A stretch of 14,687 nt of DNA from an uncultured Porphyromonadaceae bacterium (GCA_900541555.1 UQKE01000053.1:1-14687); one strand, 5' to 3'. Shown: positions 7,822 to 14,563, numbered from the stretch's first letter. Notes: a model not told the origin generated them from the sequence alone. Made by a program: numbers and translations.

Positions 7822-8721
7822 ATGAAAAAGCTTTTTACAAGAGAAATATTGATAGGCTTGATTTTGGTGATAAGCCTTTCTATCCTGTTTGTAGGGATTG
7901 ATTTCTTGAAAGGAATCAATGTGTTTAAGCCTGCGAATATATATTATGTGTCGTTTGCCGACGTTTCAGGGTTGGCCGAAGCAGCTCCGGTGACATTGAA
8001 CGGAATGAAAGTGGGGCAGGTGACCGGTATGGAGTACGACTATGAAAATCCGGGCCATATTTTGGTGGAAATAAATTTGGAATCTGACGTCAATCTGACA
8101 AAAGGCACTACCATGCTGAAAGCTTCGAGCTTGCTTGGAACAGCTTCCATAATAATTGAAATGGCCCCGGGCAATTCTTATTATGAGGATGGCGCCCGTT
8201 TGGAAGGCAAAACGGCCGACGACATGATGTCGGGGATAGCCAACGACGTGGTGCCGCAAATCGTTGAAATATTGCCTAAGGTGAACAGTATTCTTGCCCA
8301 CGTCGACACGTTGGTTTCCAATCCGGCTTTGGCTTCGGCAGTGACTCGGATGGATGCCATCTCGCGGAATATCGAGTTGTTGACGCAGCGTTTGGCTGCA
8401 ACATCGAAAGAGATTGACCCGATCGTGGCGAATGTTGGCGGCTTGACGGAAGATTTGTCCGGCATATCGGCCGATTTGAAAGCGTTGAGCGCGGAATTGA
8501 AGGCTCTGCCTCTGACGGAAACGATGGACAATGTGAAAGCTACAACCGACAATTTAAATCAAATCACCGCAAAAATCAACGGAAAAGATTCTTCGCTTGG
8601 AATGTTGCTGAACGATAAGGGGTTGTATAACCACATTGATTCGACTGTTTGCAGCTTGGATTCGATTTTGATTGATTTGAAGGCGAACCCCAAAAAATAT
8701 GTTCAGTTTAAGTTATTCTGA
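7822..8721 (+). CDS. MCE/MlaD family lipid-transport protein
   Basis: A 299-residue protein with one N-terminal membrane helix (about 8-27, ILIGLILVISLSILFVGIDF) and an MCE domain at about 38-115 (YYVSFADVSGLAEAAPVTLN then GMKVGQVTGM, ending SLLGTASIIIEM). The remaining 180 residues are largely helical with long amphipathic stretches (about 137-265), expected to form the needle or barrel extension of MCE assemblies. MlaD-type proteins are periplasmic hexamers, anchored in the inner membrane, that move phospholipids between membranes with an MlaEF ABC transporter. No transporter genes are in the window. It lies 2 bases after the amidase stop, and this pairing is frequent in Bacteroidota, so the two are co-transcribed. 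Confidence 0.9.
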   Translation: MKKLFTREILIGLILVISLSILFVGIDFLKGINVFKPANIYYVSFADVSGLAEAAPVTLNGMKVGQVTGMEYDYENPGHILVEINLESDVNLTKGTTMLKASSLLGTASIIIEMAPGNSYYEDGARLEGKTADDMMSGIANDVVPQIVEILPKVNSILAHVDTLVSNPALASAVTRMDAISRNIELLTQRLAATSKEIDPIVANVGGLTEDLSGISADLKALSAELKALPLTETMDNVKATTDNLNQITAKINGKDSSLGMLLNDKGLYNHIDSTVCSLDSILIDLKANPKKYVQFKLF

Positions 8722-8739
8722 TAGGGCATCGGGGAAATC

Positions 8740-8762
8740 TTATTTGGAATGATTCCGAATAA
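8740..8762. repeat. 23-base near-perfect dyad downstream of the MCE gene
   Basis: Arms TTATTTGGAAT (8740-8750) and ATTCCGAATAA (8752-8762) flank a single G. Ten of eleven positions are Watson-Crick complements and the other is T:G. With a one-base centre it looks more like a protein-binding operator than an RNA terminator, and no T tract follows. It starts 19 bases after the MCE stop and lies 270 bases before dnaA. Confidence 0.6.
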
Positions 8763-8846
8763 TGGCAAAGCGGAAATATTCAAAATTGCAATAATAAAAT
8801 CTCTTTGAATAGGGGGAATTAGCTACGTTTTTTATATGGATGAATG

Positions 8847-8862
8847 AATATGCATAATATGC
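8847..8862. repeat. Paired AATATGC direct repeats with an internal palindrome
   Basis: AATATGC occurs at 8847-8853 and again at 8856-8862, a 9-base period. The overlap GCATA-A-TATGC (8852-8862) is an odd-centred palindrome. Outside it, GATGAA (8839-8844) is the inverted partner of TTCATC (8871-8876). It could be a small regulatory site for dnaA, but short AT-rich repeats arise easily by chance. Confidence 0.35.
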
Positions 8863-8977
8863 GCAAAGTGTTCATCATTAGAATGTTAAGAAGTATTTCG
8901 TCGTTAAGATGTAACATTTCTGTAACTGCTTGATAATATACTTCTTACTGTGGGCTTATAAAATCCAAAAAAAATGC

Positions 8978-9003
8978 GACTTGTTTTTTGAGAAAAAAAA
9001 GTC
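8978..9003 (+). promoter_or_regulatory. A/T hairpin in the dnaA leader
   Basis: GACTT (8978-8982) and TTTTTT (8984-8989), with a bulged G between them, pair fully with AAAAAAAAGTC (8993-9003) around a GAG loop. Outer ATGC (8974-8977) and GCAT (9011-9014) could add a second layer. It ends 28 bases before the dnaA start codon, so it may shape the 5' leader or local DNA bending. The pairing is directly visible; any role is inference. Confidence 0.4.
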
Positions 9004-9031
9004 AAATTTTGCATTCCAATACTTTATTGTA

Positions 9032-10405
9032 ATGACTGTACGGAATAACGACAAATGGGCAAAATGCTTGGAGATTATAAAAGATAATCTCTCGGACGCG
9101 CATTATGAGTCGTGGTTTGCGCCTATTCAGGTGGAGAATTACGACGGCGATCATAATGTGTTGACATTGCGGGTGCCCACTTCCTATTACGCAGAGCAAT
9201 TGGAAGGTCGTTTCTACAACTTGCTTGAAAAGACATTGATACGTGTCTATGGCGAAGGCATACGGTTGAAATATTCCTACAATGTCATAAAGGACGATCC
9301 GCAATCGCATGTTGTGGCAGAAGAGCCGCATCGGAGCATGGCGGTCTCTCCAAACAATCCTTTTACTCGACAAGAGTACGCCGATTTGGATCCGCAATTG
9401 AATCCAATTTATACGTTTGAGAATTATTGCGAAAGCAAGAGCAACAAATTGGCGTTTGCCATTGCTAATGCCATTGCCGACAATCCGAAATGCCAAACGT
9501 TTAACCCCATGTTTATATTTGGGGCCACGGGCGTGGGAAAAACGCATTTGATACAAGCGATTGGCATTAGAATGAAAGAACGGAATCCGCGTGCGCGCGT
9601 GTTGTATTTGAGCGCAAGAACGTTTGAATCGCAATATACGACTGCTGTGAGACGGAATACGGTGAACGATTTCATCAATTTCTATCAAAGCATCGACATG
9701 CTGATCATGGACGATGTGCAGGAATTTGCCGGCAAGACAGCTACGCAAAACACATTCTTTCATATTTTCAATCATTTGCATAATAATCAAAGGCATTTGA
9801 TTTTGTCGTGCGATTGTCCGCCTGCCGATTTGGACGGTATGGAGCCGCGGTTGTTGTCGCGCTTCAAATGGGGAATGACTGTGGAATTGTCGAAGCCCGA
9901 TTTTGAATTGCGTTGCCGCGTATTCCGCAAAAAAGCGCAACAAGCCGGCGTGGAAGTGTCGGATGAGATTGTGAATTTTGTAGCGGAAAATGTGAAAGAC
10001 AATGTGCGTGAAATCGAAGGCGTGTTTGTGTCGCTGATGGCATATTCCACGGCATTGAATCAATCATTGACTATCGATTTGGCGAGAAATGTCTTAATGA
10101 ATGCCGTCAAAATGACGAAACGTCAAATCACATTCGATCTGATAGCCGAAACGGTATGCTCGCAATATCATGTCGACATGGCTTCTCTCTATGGCAAATC
10201 GCGCAAAAGGGAAGTGGCCGATGCGCGGCAATTGGTGATGATGTTGGCGAAAAAGCATACGAAAATGTCGTCGACCAATATTGGAATGAAATTGAATCGC
10301 AACCATGCCACGGTGCTTTACGCTTGCAAGACAATAGAAGAGCGCATATCTGTCGACAAGGACTATCGGGCATTGGTCGACGCAGTGGAAAGAAAATTCA
10401 ACTGA
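9032..10405 (+). CDS. dnaA: Chromosomal replication initiator DnaA
   Basis: The AAA+ initiator that binds oriC and opens it for DnaB loading. I start at ATG 9032 (457 residues), since TVRNNDKWAKCLEIIKDNLS begins the normal domain I; the frame is open to a TTG at 8930 but that prefix looks untypical. Domain I about 1-85 (DAHYESWF at 22-29), linker 90-125, AAA+ domain about 126-360 with Walker A GATGVGKT (164-171), Walker B MLIMDD (223-228) and RLLSRFKWGM with arginine 277, and DNA-binding domain about 362-457. The signature helix reads LNRNHATVLYA (421-431) instead of the usual GRDHTTVLHA type, so Asp is Asn at 424. No dnaN follows, as is usual in Bacteroidota. A bidirectional terminator closes it. 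Confidence 0.97.
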   Translation: MTVRNNDKWAKCLEIIKDNLSDAHYESWFAPIQVENYDGDHNVLTLRVPTSYYAEQLEGRFYNLLEKTLIRVYGEGIRLKYSYNVIKDDPQSHVVAEEPHRSMAVSPNNPFTRQEYADLDPQLNPIYTFENYCESKSNKLAFAIANAIADNPKCQTFNPMFIFGATGVGKTHLIQAIGIRMKERNPRARVLYLSARTFESQYTTAVRRNTVNDFINFYQSIDMLIMDDVQEFAGKTATQNTFFHIFNHLHNNQRHLILSCDCPPADLDGMEPRLLSRFKWGMTVELSKPDFELRCRVFRKKAQQAGVEVSDEIVNFVAENVKDNVREIEGVFVSLMAYSTALNQSLTIDLARNVLMNAVKMTKRQITFDLIAETVCSQYHVDMASLYGKSRKREVADARQLVMMLAKKHTKMSSTNIGMKLNRNHATVLYACKTIEERISVDKDYRALVDAVERKFN

Positions 10406-10431
10406 AAGAATTTAATTTGATTATCGATATT

Positions 10432-10470
10432 AAACAACAAAGGTCGCATTTCGCGACCTTTGTTGTTTTT
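10432..10470. terminator. Bidirectional terminator between dnaA and the EF-G paralogue
   Basis: A perfect 16-bp stem (10432-10447 with 10453-10468), arms containing AACAACAAAGGTCGC and GCGACCTTTGTTGTT, has a 5-base loop ATTTC and a T run to 10470. On the minus strand the A-rich left arm supplies TTGTTGTTTAAT. The stem begins 26 bases after the dnaA stop and ends 17 bases before the convergent gene's stop. Confidence 0.92.
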
Positions 10471-10485
10471 AAGAATGAAGAAATT

Positions 10486-12642
10486 TTAGTCGTCATGATT
10501 TTCTTCTGCGTATGCTTTAAGCAATTTTTCTTGGATGTCGCTCGGCACTAATTCGTAGGATGCGAATTTCATTGTGAACGACGAGCGTCCGCCCGTGATG
10601 GAACTTAAAGCAGTTGAGTAGGATGCCATTTCTTTGAGCGGCACGCGAGCTGTGATTTTTTCGAAACCTTTTTCGCTCTCCATGCCCATGATGATGGCGC
10701 GTCGTCCTTGCAAGTCGCTCATGACGTCGCCCATTTTATCGCTCGGCACAAGTACTTCCACATCGTAGACCGGTTCGAGAATTTTGGGGTTCGCATTGCG
10801 GAATGCTTCGCTGAAAGCGTTTCGTCCGGCCAAGCGGAATGAAATTTCGTTGGAATCTACGGGGTGCATTTTACCATCATAGATGCAGACACGCACGTCG
10901 CGAGCGTAAGAGCCTGTGAGCGGACCTTGTTCCATGCGGTCCATCAGTCCCTTCACAATGGCAGGGATAAACCGCGCGTCGATTGCACCGCCGACAATGC
11001 AGTTGTAAACCACCAGCTTGCCACCCCATTCCAATGGAATTTCTTGTTTGTCGCGGATGCTCATGCGATATTCTTGGTTGTTGAAACGGTAGACAGTCGG
11101 TTCCGGCATTCCTTCGGTGTATGGCTCGATGACGAGGTGCACTTCGCCAAATTGGCCTGCGCCTCCGGATTGCTTTTTGTGGCGATAGTCGGCACGGGCT
11201 GCTTTGGTGATTGTTTCGCGATAAGGAATCCTCGGTTCGATGAAATTCACTTGAATCTTGTCGTTGTTTTCAATGCGCCATTTGAGCGTGCGCAAGTGGA
11301 ATTCGCCTTGTCCGGAAACGATTGTTTGCTTCAATTCTTTCGATTGTTCCACAATCCAAGTCGGGTCTTCTTGATGCATGCGGTTGAGCACTTCGTTGAG
11401 CTTTTCGGCTTCTGCTTCGTTGACCGGCTTGATGGCTCTTTGGTATTTAGGAGCCGGATATTTGATAAAGTCAAACATGTATTCGCAGCCCTTCGCATTG
11501 AGCGTGTCGCCGGTGCTTACGTCTTTCATTTTCACTGTCGCGCCGATGTCTCCGGCATGCAGTTCGTCGACCGGTGTGCGCAATTGTCCGCAAGTGCAGA
11601 AAATTTGCGCGATTCTTTCTTTGTTTCCGGTGCGCATGTTTGTCAAGTCGTCGCCCACTTTCAGTTTGCCTGACATTACTTTGAAATAGGAAACTTCGCC
11701 GATATGCGGCTCTACCGAAGTCTTGAACACGTAGAGGCTTGTCGGCCCGTTGGTGTCGGCAGCTATTTCTTCGCCTTTGGTGTCGACCGGTTGCGGCATG
11801 TCGCTGACGAAAGGCACGACGTTGCCGAGGAATTCCATCATGCGGCGCACGCCCATGTCTTTCAATGCGCTGACGCAGAACACCGGCAAAATGCTCCGTG
11901 TCACCAATCCTTTGCGAATGCCTTCGCGCATTTCATCTTCTGTGAGCACGCCTTTGTCGAAGAATTTTTCCATTAGCGTCTCGTCGTTTTCAGCAGCGGC
12001 TTCGATGAGGATTTTGTTTAATTCTTGTGCTTTCTCCATTTGGTCGGCCGGTATTTCCGATATTGTCGGTACTCCGCCGTCCGGTCCCCAACTGTACATT
12101 TTCATCAACAGAACGTCGATCATTGCATTATATCCGGCACCCGGATTGATGGGATATTGGATGAGCACGATTTTGTTGCCAAATACCTCTTTCATTTGTT
12201 GAACGACATTGTCGAAATCCACTTTGTCGCCATCGAGCTGGTTGAGCGCGAAAATGACAGGCTTTTGTACCTTTTCTGTCGTGCGGAATATGTTTTGCGT
12301 TCCTACTTCCACGCCGTATTGGGCATCGACAAGCAAAACGCCGGTATCGGTCACGTTGAGGGCTGTGATGGCATTTCCTACAAAGTCGTCGCCGCCCGGG
12401 CAATCGATCACGTTTAGCTTCTTGTTCAAAAATTCTGCATAGCAAACAGTGGAGAATACGCTGTATCCGTATCCTTTTTCAACAGGGAAATAGTCGCATA
12501 CGGTGTTTTTCGCTTCGATGTTTCCTCTGCGTTTTATAACTCCACACTCGAAAAGCATCGCTTCTGCAAGTGTGGTTTTTCCGGATCCTTTACTGCCTAT
12601 CAAGGCAATGTTTTTGATTTCGTTAGTCTCGTAAATTTTCAT
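10486..12642 (-). CDS. fusA2: EF-G paralogue of the Bacteroides EF-G2 type
   Basis: A 718-residue EF-G paralogue acting in tRNA-mRNA translocation on the ribosome. The start at 12642 (MKIYETNEIKNIALIGSKGS) fits the family; an 18-residue longer frame would begin inside its promoter. G domain: P-loop GSKGSGKT (16-23), G3 DCPGGDDF (80-87), G4 NQLD (134-137), G5 SAL (258-260). Domain II starts near 300. Domain IV has KQSGGAGQFGEV (490-501) and GGAIDARFIPAIVKGL (551-566), and domain V ends with GRSSFTMKF. Glycine 84 replaces the catalytic histidine of canonical DTPGH. Between QFGEVHLVIEP and IVGG the protein is 26 residues longer than E. coli EF-G. B. thetaiotaomicron EF-G2 supports translocation without GTP hydrolysis, accumulates in carbon starvation and needs a unique 26-residue region; matching this one to it is inference. 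Confidence 0.9.
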   Translation of the reverse strand: MKIYETNEIKNIALIGSKGSGKTTLAEAMLFECGVIKRRGNIEAKNTVCDYFPVEKGYGYSVFSTVCYAEFLNKKLNVIDCPGGDDFVGNAITALNVTDTGVLLVDAQYGVEVGTQNIFRTTEKVQKPVIFALNQLDGDKVDFDNVVQQMKEVFGNKIVLIQYPINPGAGYNAMIDVLLMKMYSWGPDGGVPTISEIPADQMEKAQELNKILIEAAAENDETLMEKFFDKGVLTEDEMREGIRKGLVTRSILPVFCVSALKDMGVRRMMEFLGNVVPFVSDMPQPVDTKGEEIAADTNGPTSLYVFKTSVEPHIGEVSYFKVMSGKLKVGDDLTNMRTGNKERIAQIFCTCGQLRTPVDELHAGDIGATVKMKDVSTGDTLNAKGCEYMFDFIKYPAPKYQRAIKPVNEAEAEKLNEVLNRMHQEDPTWIVEQSKELKQTIVSGQGEFHLRTLKWRIENNDKIQVNFIEPRIPYRETITKAARADYRHKKQSGGAGQFGEVHLVIEPYTEGMPEPTVYRFNNQEYRMSIRDKQEIPLEWGGKLVVYNCIVGGAIDARFIPAIVKGLMDRMEQGPLTGSYARDVRVCIYDGKMHPVDSNEISFRLAGRNAFSEAFRNANPKILEPVYDVEVLVPSDKMGDVMSDLQGRRAIIMGMESEKGFEKITARVPLKEMASYSTALSSITGGRSSFTMKFASYELVPSDIQEKLLKAYAEENHDD

Positions 12643-12693
12643 GTATCGAAATATTAGAGAAGTTAATAAATTAGGCTTGTAAAAAATGTTACG

Positions 12694-12723
12694 CAAAGTA
12701 GGAAGGAATTTGGGAAATGCAAA
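12694..12723 (-). promoter_or_regulatory. Candidate promoter for the EF-G2 gene
   Basis: On the minus strand TTTG (12723-12720) is followed after 19 bases by TACTTTG (12700-12694), one base short of the TAnnTTTG consensus but with the spacing expected for Bacteroides -33/-7 elements. A start about 7 bases further gives a leader of roughly 45 bases before the ATG at 12642 and rules out the upstream ATG at 12696. Confidence 0.5.
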
Positions 12724-12741
12724 GAAAAATTCGTATGTTTG
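12709..12741 (+). promoter_or_regulatory. Candidate promoter for hemW
   Basis: TATGTTTG (12734-12741) is a perfect TAnnTTTG -7 element, with TTTG (12709-12712) 21 bases upstream as a possible -33. It lies about 40 bases before the hemW ATG. Its -33 region interleaves with that of the divergent EF-G2 promoter, so the two polymerases probably compete for the same DNA. Confidence 0.55.
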
Positions 12742-12749
12742 AAAACATA
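12734..12749. repeat. 16-base dyad overlapping the hemW -7 element
   Basis: TATGTTT (12734-12740) and AAACATA (12743-12749) are perfect inverted repeats around GA. The left arm is the predicted -7 element itself, so a protein bound here would block hemW transcription. The dyad is seen directly; the operator role is inferred. Confidence 0.5.
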
Positions 12750-12781
12750 TTTGTAGAATCTTTTTTGAGATATAGCTCGTA

Positions 12782-13903
12782 ATGGCCGGTATTTATGTTC
12801 ATATTCCGTTTTGCAAAAAGAAATGCATTTATTGCGATTTCTATTCGGTGAAAGATGTCCCCTCGTTGGTGGAAGAGTATGCGCAAGCATTGAAAAAGGA
12901 GTATGCGATGCGGAAATGCGAATTGTCGGGGGCGGCGGTGAGAAGCGTGTATTTCGGAGGTGGCACGCCGTCGGTGCTTCCGGCCGCCATGCTTCGGGAT
13001 GTGTTGTCGGGCATGGACAATATTGCTGACGATGCAGAAATAACGGTAGAGGTGAATCCCGACGATGTCGATACGCTTTATGCAGAGTCGCTTCGAGCGG
13101 TTGGCATAAACCGCGTGAGCATTGGCGTACAAAGTTTTTCCGATTCGGAATTGGCTTTCCTCAATCGCCGCCACGATGCGAAACAAGCCATTCATGCCGT
13201 GAATGTGTTGCGAAAAGCCGGACTTGAAAATATCAGCATTGATTTGATTTATGGCATTCCGTGCCAATCGCTGGAAAGTTGGCGGCGAACGTTGGATGTG
13301 GCAGTTGATATTGCGCCGCCGCATTTGTCTTCCTATTGTTTGACGTATGAAGAGGGAACAAGGCTGACGCGGATGAGAGATCGGGGCGAATTTGTCGTGT
13401 GCGATGATGACTTGTGCGTCGCTCAATTTGAATTGCTAGCCGAAGTGTTGTCGCAAAACGGTTATGAGCAATATGAAATATCCAATTTTGCCAAGCGAGG
13501 TAGAGAATCTGTTCATAATTCGGCATATTGGGATTTTACGCCCTATTTGGGATTGGGCGCATCGGCGCATAGTTTCGACGGGACGGTGCGGCGAAGCAAT
13601 CCTGCGAATATCCGCCAATATCTGAATGATATTTCAATGGGGAATGTTTCGGCAATTGCAGAACGGGAAACGCCGGACCAATTGTATAATGAATGGGTGA
13701 TGACTCGGCTTCGCACGAAGTGGGGCATGGACTTGGCAGAGCTGGAACGACGGTTCGGAGGCGAAAAGCGAAAATACGCAGTGACTCAAATCGCTCGCCA
13801 TGTCGATAATGGCTGCGTGATAGCAGAAGGATGCACTCTTCGGTTGACGCGAAAAGGCATCATGGTGTCTGACATGATTTTTCGCGACCTGTTTGTTGTT
13901 TGA
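12782..13903 (+). CDS. hemW: Radical SAM heme chaperone HemW
   Basis: A 373-residue cytoplasmic radical SAM protein of the HemN-like family. The iron-sulfur cluster motif is CKKKCIYCDF with Cys11, Cys15 and Cys18. It lacks the fourth cysteine next to the cluster that marks true coproporphyrinogen III dehydrogenase (CxxxCxxCxC), and the length is shorter than HemN, so it is HemW, which binds heme and hands it to target proteins, not the anaerobic oxidase that older annotations name. Other motifs are YFGGGTPS (57-64), EVNPDDVD, INRVSIGVQSF and ISIDLIYGIPCQ, then EQYEISNFAKRG and LGLGASAHSF, with a HemN C-terminal domain to the end. It is divergent from the EF-G2 gene. Confidence 0.93.
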   Translation: MAGIYVHIPFCKKKCIYCDFYSVKDVPSLVEEYAQALKKEYAMRKCELSGAAVRSVYFGGGTPSVLPAAMLRDVLSGMDNIADDAEITVEVNPDDVDTLYAESLRAVGINRVSIGVQSFSDSELAFLNRRHDAKQAIHAVNVLRKAGLENISIDLIYGIPCQSLESWRRTLDVAVDIAPPHLSSYCLTYEEGTRLTRMRDRGEFVVCDDDLCVAQFELLAEVLSQNGYEQYEISNFAKRGRESVHNSAYWDFTPYLGLGASAHSFDGTVRRSNPANIRQYLNDISMGNVSAIAERETPDQLYNEWVMTRLRTKWGMDLAELERRFGGEKRKYAVTQIARHVDNGCVIAEGCTLRLTRKGIMVSDMIFRDLFVV

Positions 13904-13918
13904 TTGACGTTGCGAGAT

Positions 13919-13940
13919 ATCGGCATGCGACAATGCCGAT
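13919..13940 (+). terminator. Hairpin downstream of hemW
   Basis: ATCGGCAT (13919-13926) and ATGCCGAT (13933-13940) form a perfect 8-bp stem with loop GCGACA, 15 bases after the hemW stop. No T tract follows (GTGCATTC), so it may stabilise the 3' end or act as a weak terminator. Confidence 0.4.
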
Positions 13941-14152
13941 GTGCATTCTAAGTTTCCATATCAAATAATTTGCCAAATATTACAATGGATTTCAAGTAAT
14001 TATTTTTGTCCCCCTAAGTTACGAAAAGAGTGTAATTTATTGGAAATGAGCGTAGGTTAATTGCTCATGATAGTAATAGGTTACGATTTAGTTAGTTATC
14101 TACTGCATCATCCTTCTGCGCATTGCGTAACCTTCAAAGAACTCTTCGTATG

Positions 14153-14160
14153 CAAAAGTA
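14153..14160 (-). promoter_or_regulatory. Leftward -7 element with no intact gene behind it
   Basis: On the minus strand TACTTTTG matches TAnnTTTG perfectly, and it follows a terminator, the usual Bacteroidota arrangement at the start of a transcription unit. The first ATG behind it (minus strand, 14122) opens a frame of only seven codons ending in TAG at 14101, and no larger leftward frame follows before hemW. No -33 TTTG is visible. Confidence 0.4.
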
Positions 14161-14170
14161 ACAATAAAAC

Positions 14171-14204
14171 GGGAGATTTTGAAATGAATCTCCCTAATTT
14201 TTTT
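14171..14204. terminator. Bidirectional Rho-independent terminator
   Basis: GGGAGATT (14171-14178) and AATCTCCC (14187-14194) form a perfect 8-bp stem with an 8-base loop. On the plus strand TAATTTTTTT follows (T run 14198-14204); on the minus strand GTTTTATTG follows. It likely ends leftward transcription from the GC-richer right-hand segment. Confidence 0.8.
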
Positions 14205-14236
14205 CTTCTCATACAAGTTTTTCCGTAAAAGCGGTT

Positions 14237-14563
14237 TTATCCGTCGGTACACCATCGCCCAAAAGGATTTTGAACGGACGTATGCCGACTGCCGCATAAG
14301 CGGCGAAAAGGGCTTTGCCTCACGCCTAAACAACAGTTTAGACTGATGATGCAAGGCCCATTTCTTTTGTGCTTATGCCAAAGAGGTGCTTTTACGGGTT
14401 CGCAGATGATTTCTTTTTCCGCTGTTCCTTTGAGCCGTAAGCGGAAAGCCGTGTCTGACCGCCCGATCCATAAATGGAACAAGCCGTCATGCACGGCAGG
14501 CAAACCGGGAAGAATGATTTTATCCGTCAGACCGGACACGCTCGGACAGACATATAAAATCAT
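14237..14563 (-). CDS. Doubtful 108-residue leftward ORF
   Basis: An open frame from ATG 14563 to a stop at 14237. It starts inside the end of the neighbouring leftward frame, in another phase (44-base overlap). The product is rich in cysteine, arginine and tryptophan, has no signal, membrane helix or motif I recognise, and its second half (from about residue 70) looks like non-coding sequence read by chance. A real gene would need conservation of this frame in relatives. It could also be the untranslated tail of the unit that ends at 14204. Confidence 0.2.
   Translation of the reverse strand: MILYVCPSVSGLTDKIILPGLPAVHDGLFHLWIGRSDTAFRLRLKGTAEKEIICEPVKAPLWHKHKRNGPCIISLNCCLGVRQSPFRRLCGSRHTSVQNPFGRWCTDG

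Larger units (their letters stand above)
8722..9031 (+). other. 310-base gene-free leader upstream of dnaA
   Basis: No gene is evident. The stretch is AT-rich and holds a 23-base dyad (8740-8762), a close pair of AATATGC repeats (8847-8862) and an A/T hairpin (8978-9003). A possible weak promoter is TTTG (8804-8807) with TACGTTTT (8824-8831), but the 16-base spacing is short. Repeated GTTAAGA and TGTAAC words occur at 8884-8926. I found no convincing TTATNCACA DnaA box and no terminator for the MCE gene with a proper T tract. Confidence 0.6.
13904..14519. other. Region of about 600 bases without a convincing gene
   Basis: From 13904 to about 14100 the DNA is AT-rich and holds only small symmetric elements and a perfect but isolated TATTTTTG (14001-14008, +). 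GTTACGA occurs at 14018-14024 and 14080-14086, with an inverted CGTAACC at 14126-14132; ATGAGC (14046-14051) faces GCTCAT (14063-14068). From 14230 rightward the base composition rises to about half G+C, unlike the rest. A 53-codon frame at 14067 runs through a terminator hairpin and is not believed. Composition change and orphan promoter suggest a junction near 14100-14230. Confidence 0.5.

Noticed and set aside
8847..8876. dif-like or DnaA-box-like site in the dnaA leader
   Set aside because: The GCATAATATGC palindrome loosely resembles a XerCD core, but it lacks the second half-site and dif is expected near the terminus. No TTATNCACA box matched nearby.
8930..9031. 34-codon extension of dnaA from a TTG codon
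   Set aside because: The residues are unlike DnaA domain I, which begins normally at TVRNNDKW after ATG 9032; the stretch also contains the A/T hairpin.
9002..10063. 353-residue frame antisense to dnaA
   Set aside because: Antisense shadow rich in His, Ile and Arg with no recognisable domain; dnaA on the plus strand explains the region.
10864..11673. 269-residue frame antisense to the EF-G2 gene
   Set aside because: It is the shadow of a strongly conserved gene on the other strand, with no promoter and a Phe/His-rich composition typical of antisense frames.
12643..12696. 18-codon extension of the EF-G2 gene
   Set aside because: It would start within the predicted promoter, and the family begins at MKIYETNEIKN-type sequence.
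12689..13426. 245-residue frame antisense to hemW
   Set aside because: It covers the hemW coding sequence and its promoter region; the composition is typical of an antisense shadow.
14067..14228. 53-codon plus-strand frame
   Set aside because: It runs straight through the terminator hairpin and T tract at 14171-14204 and has no recognisable content.
14100..14354. 84-residue leftward frame
   Set aside because: It crosses the bidirectional terminator and the -7 element at 14153-14160, so it cannot be one translated unit.
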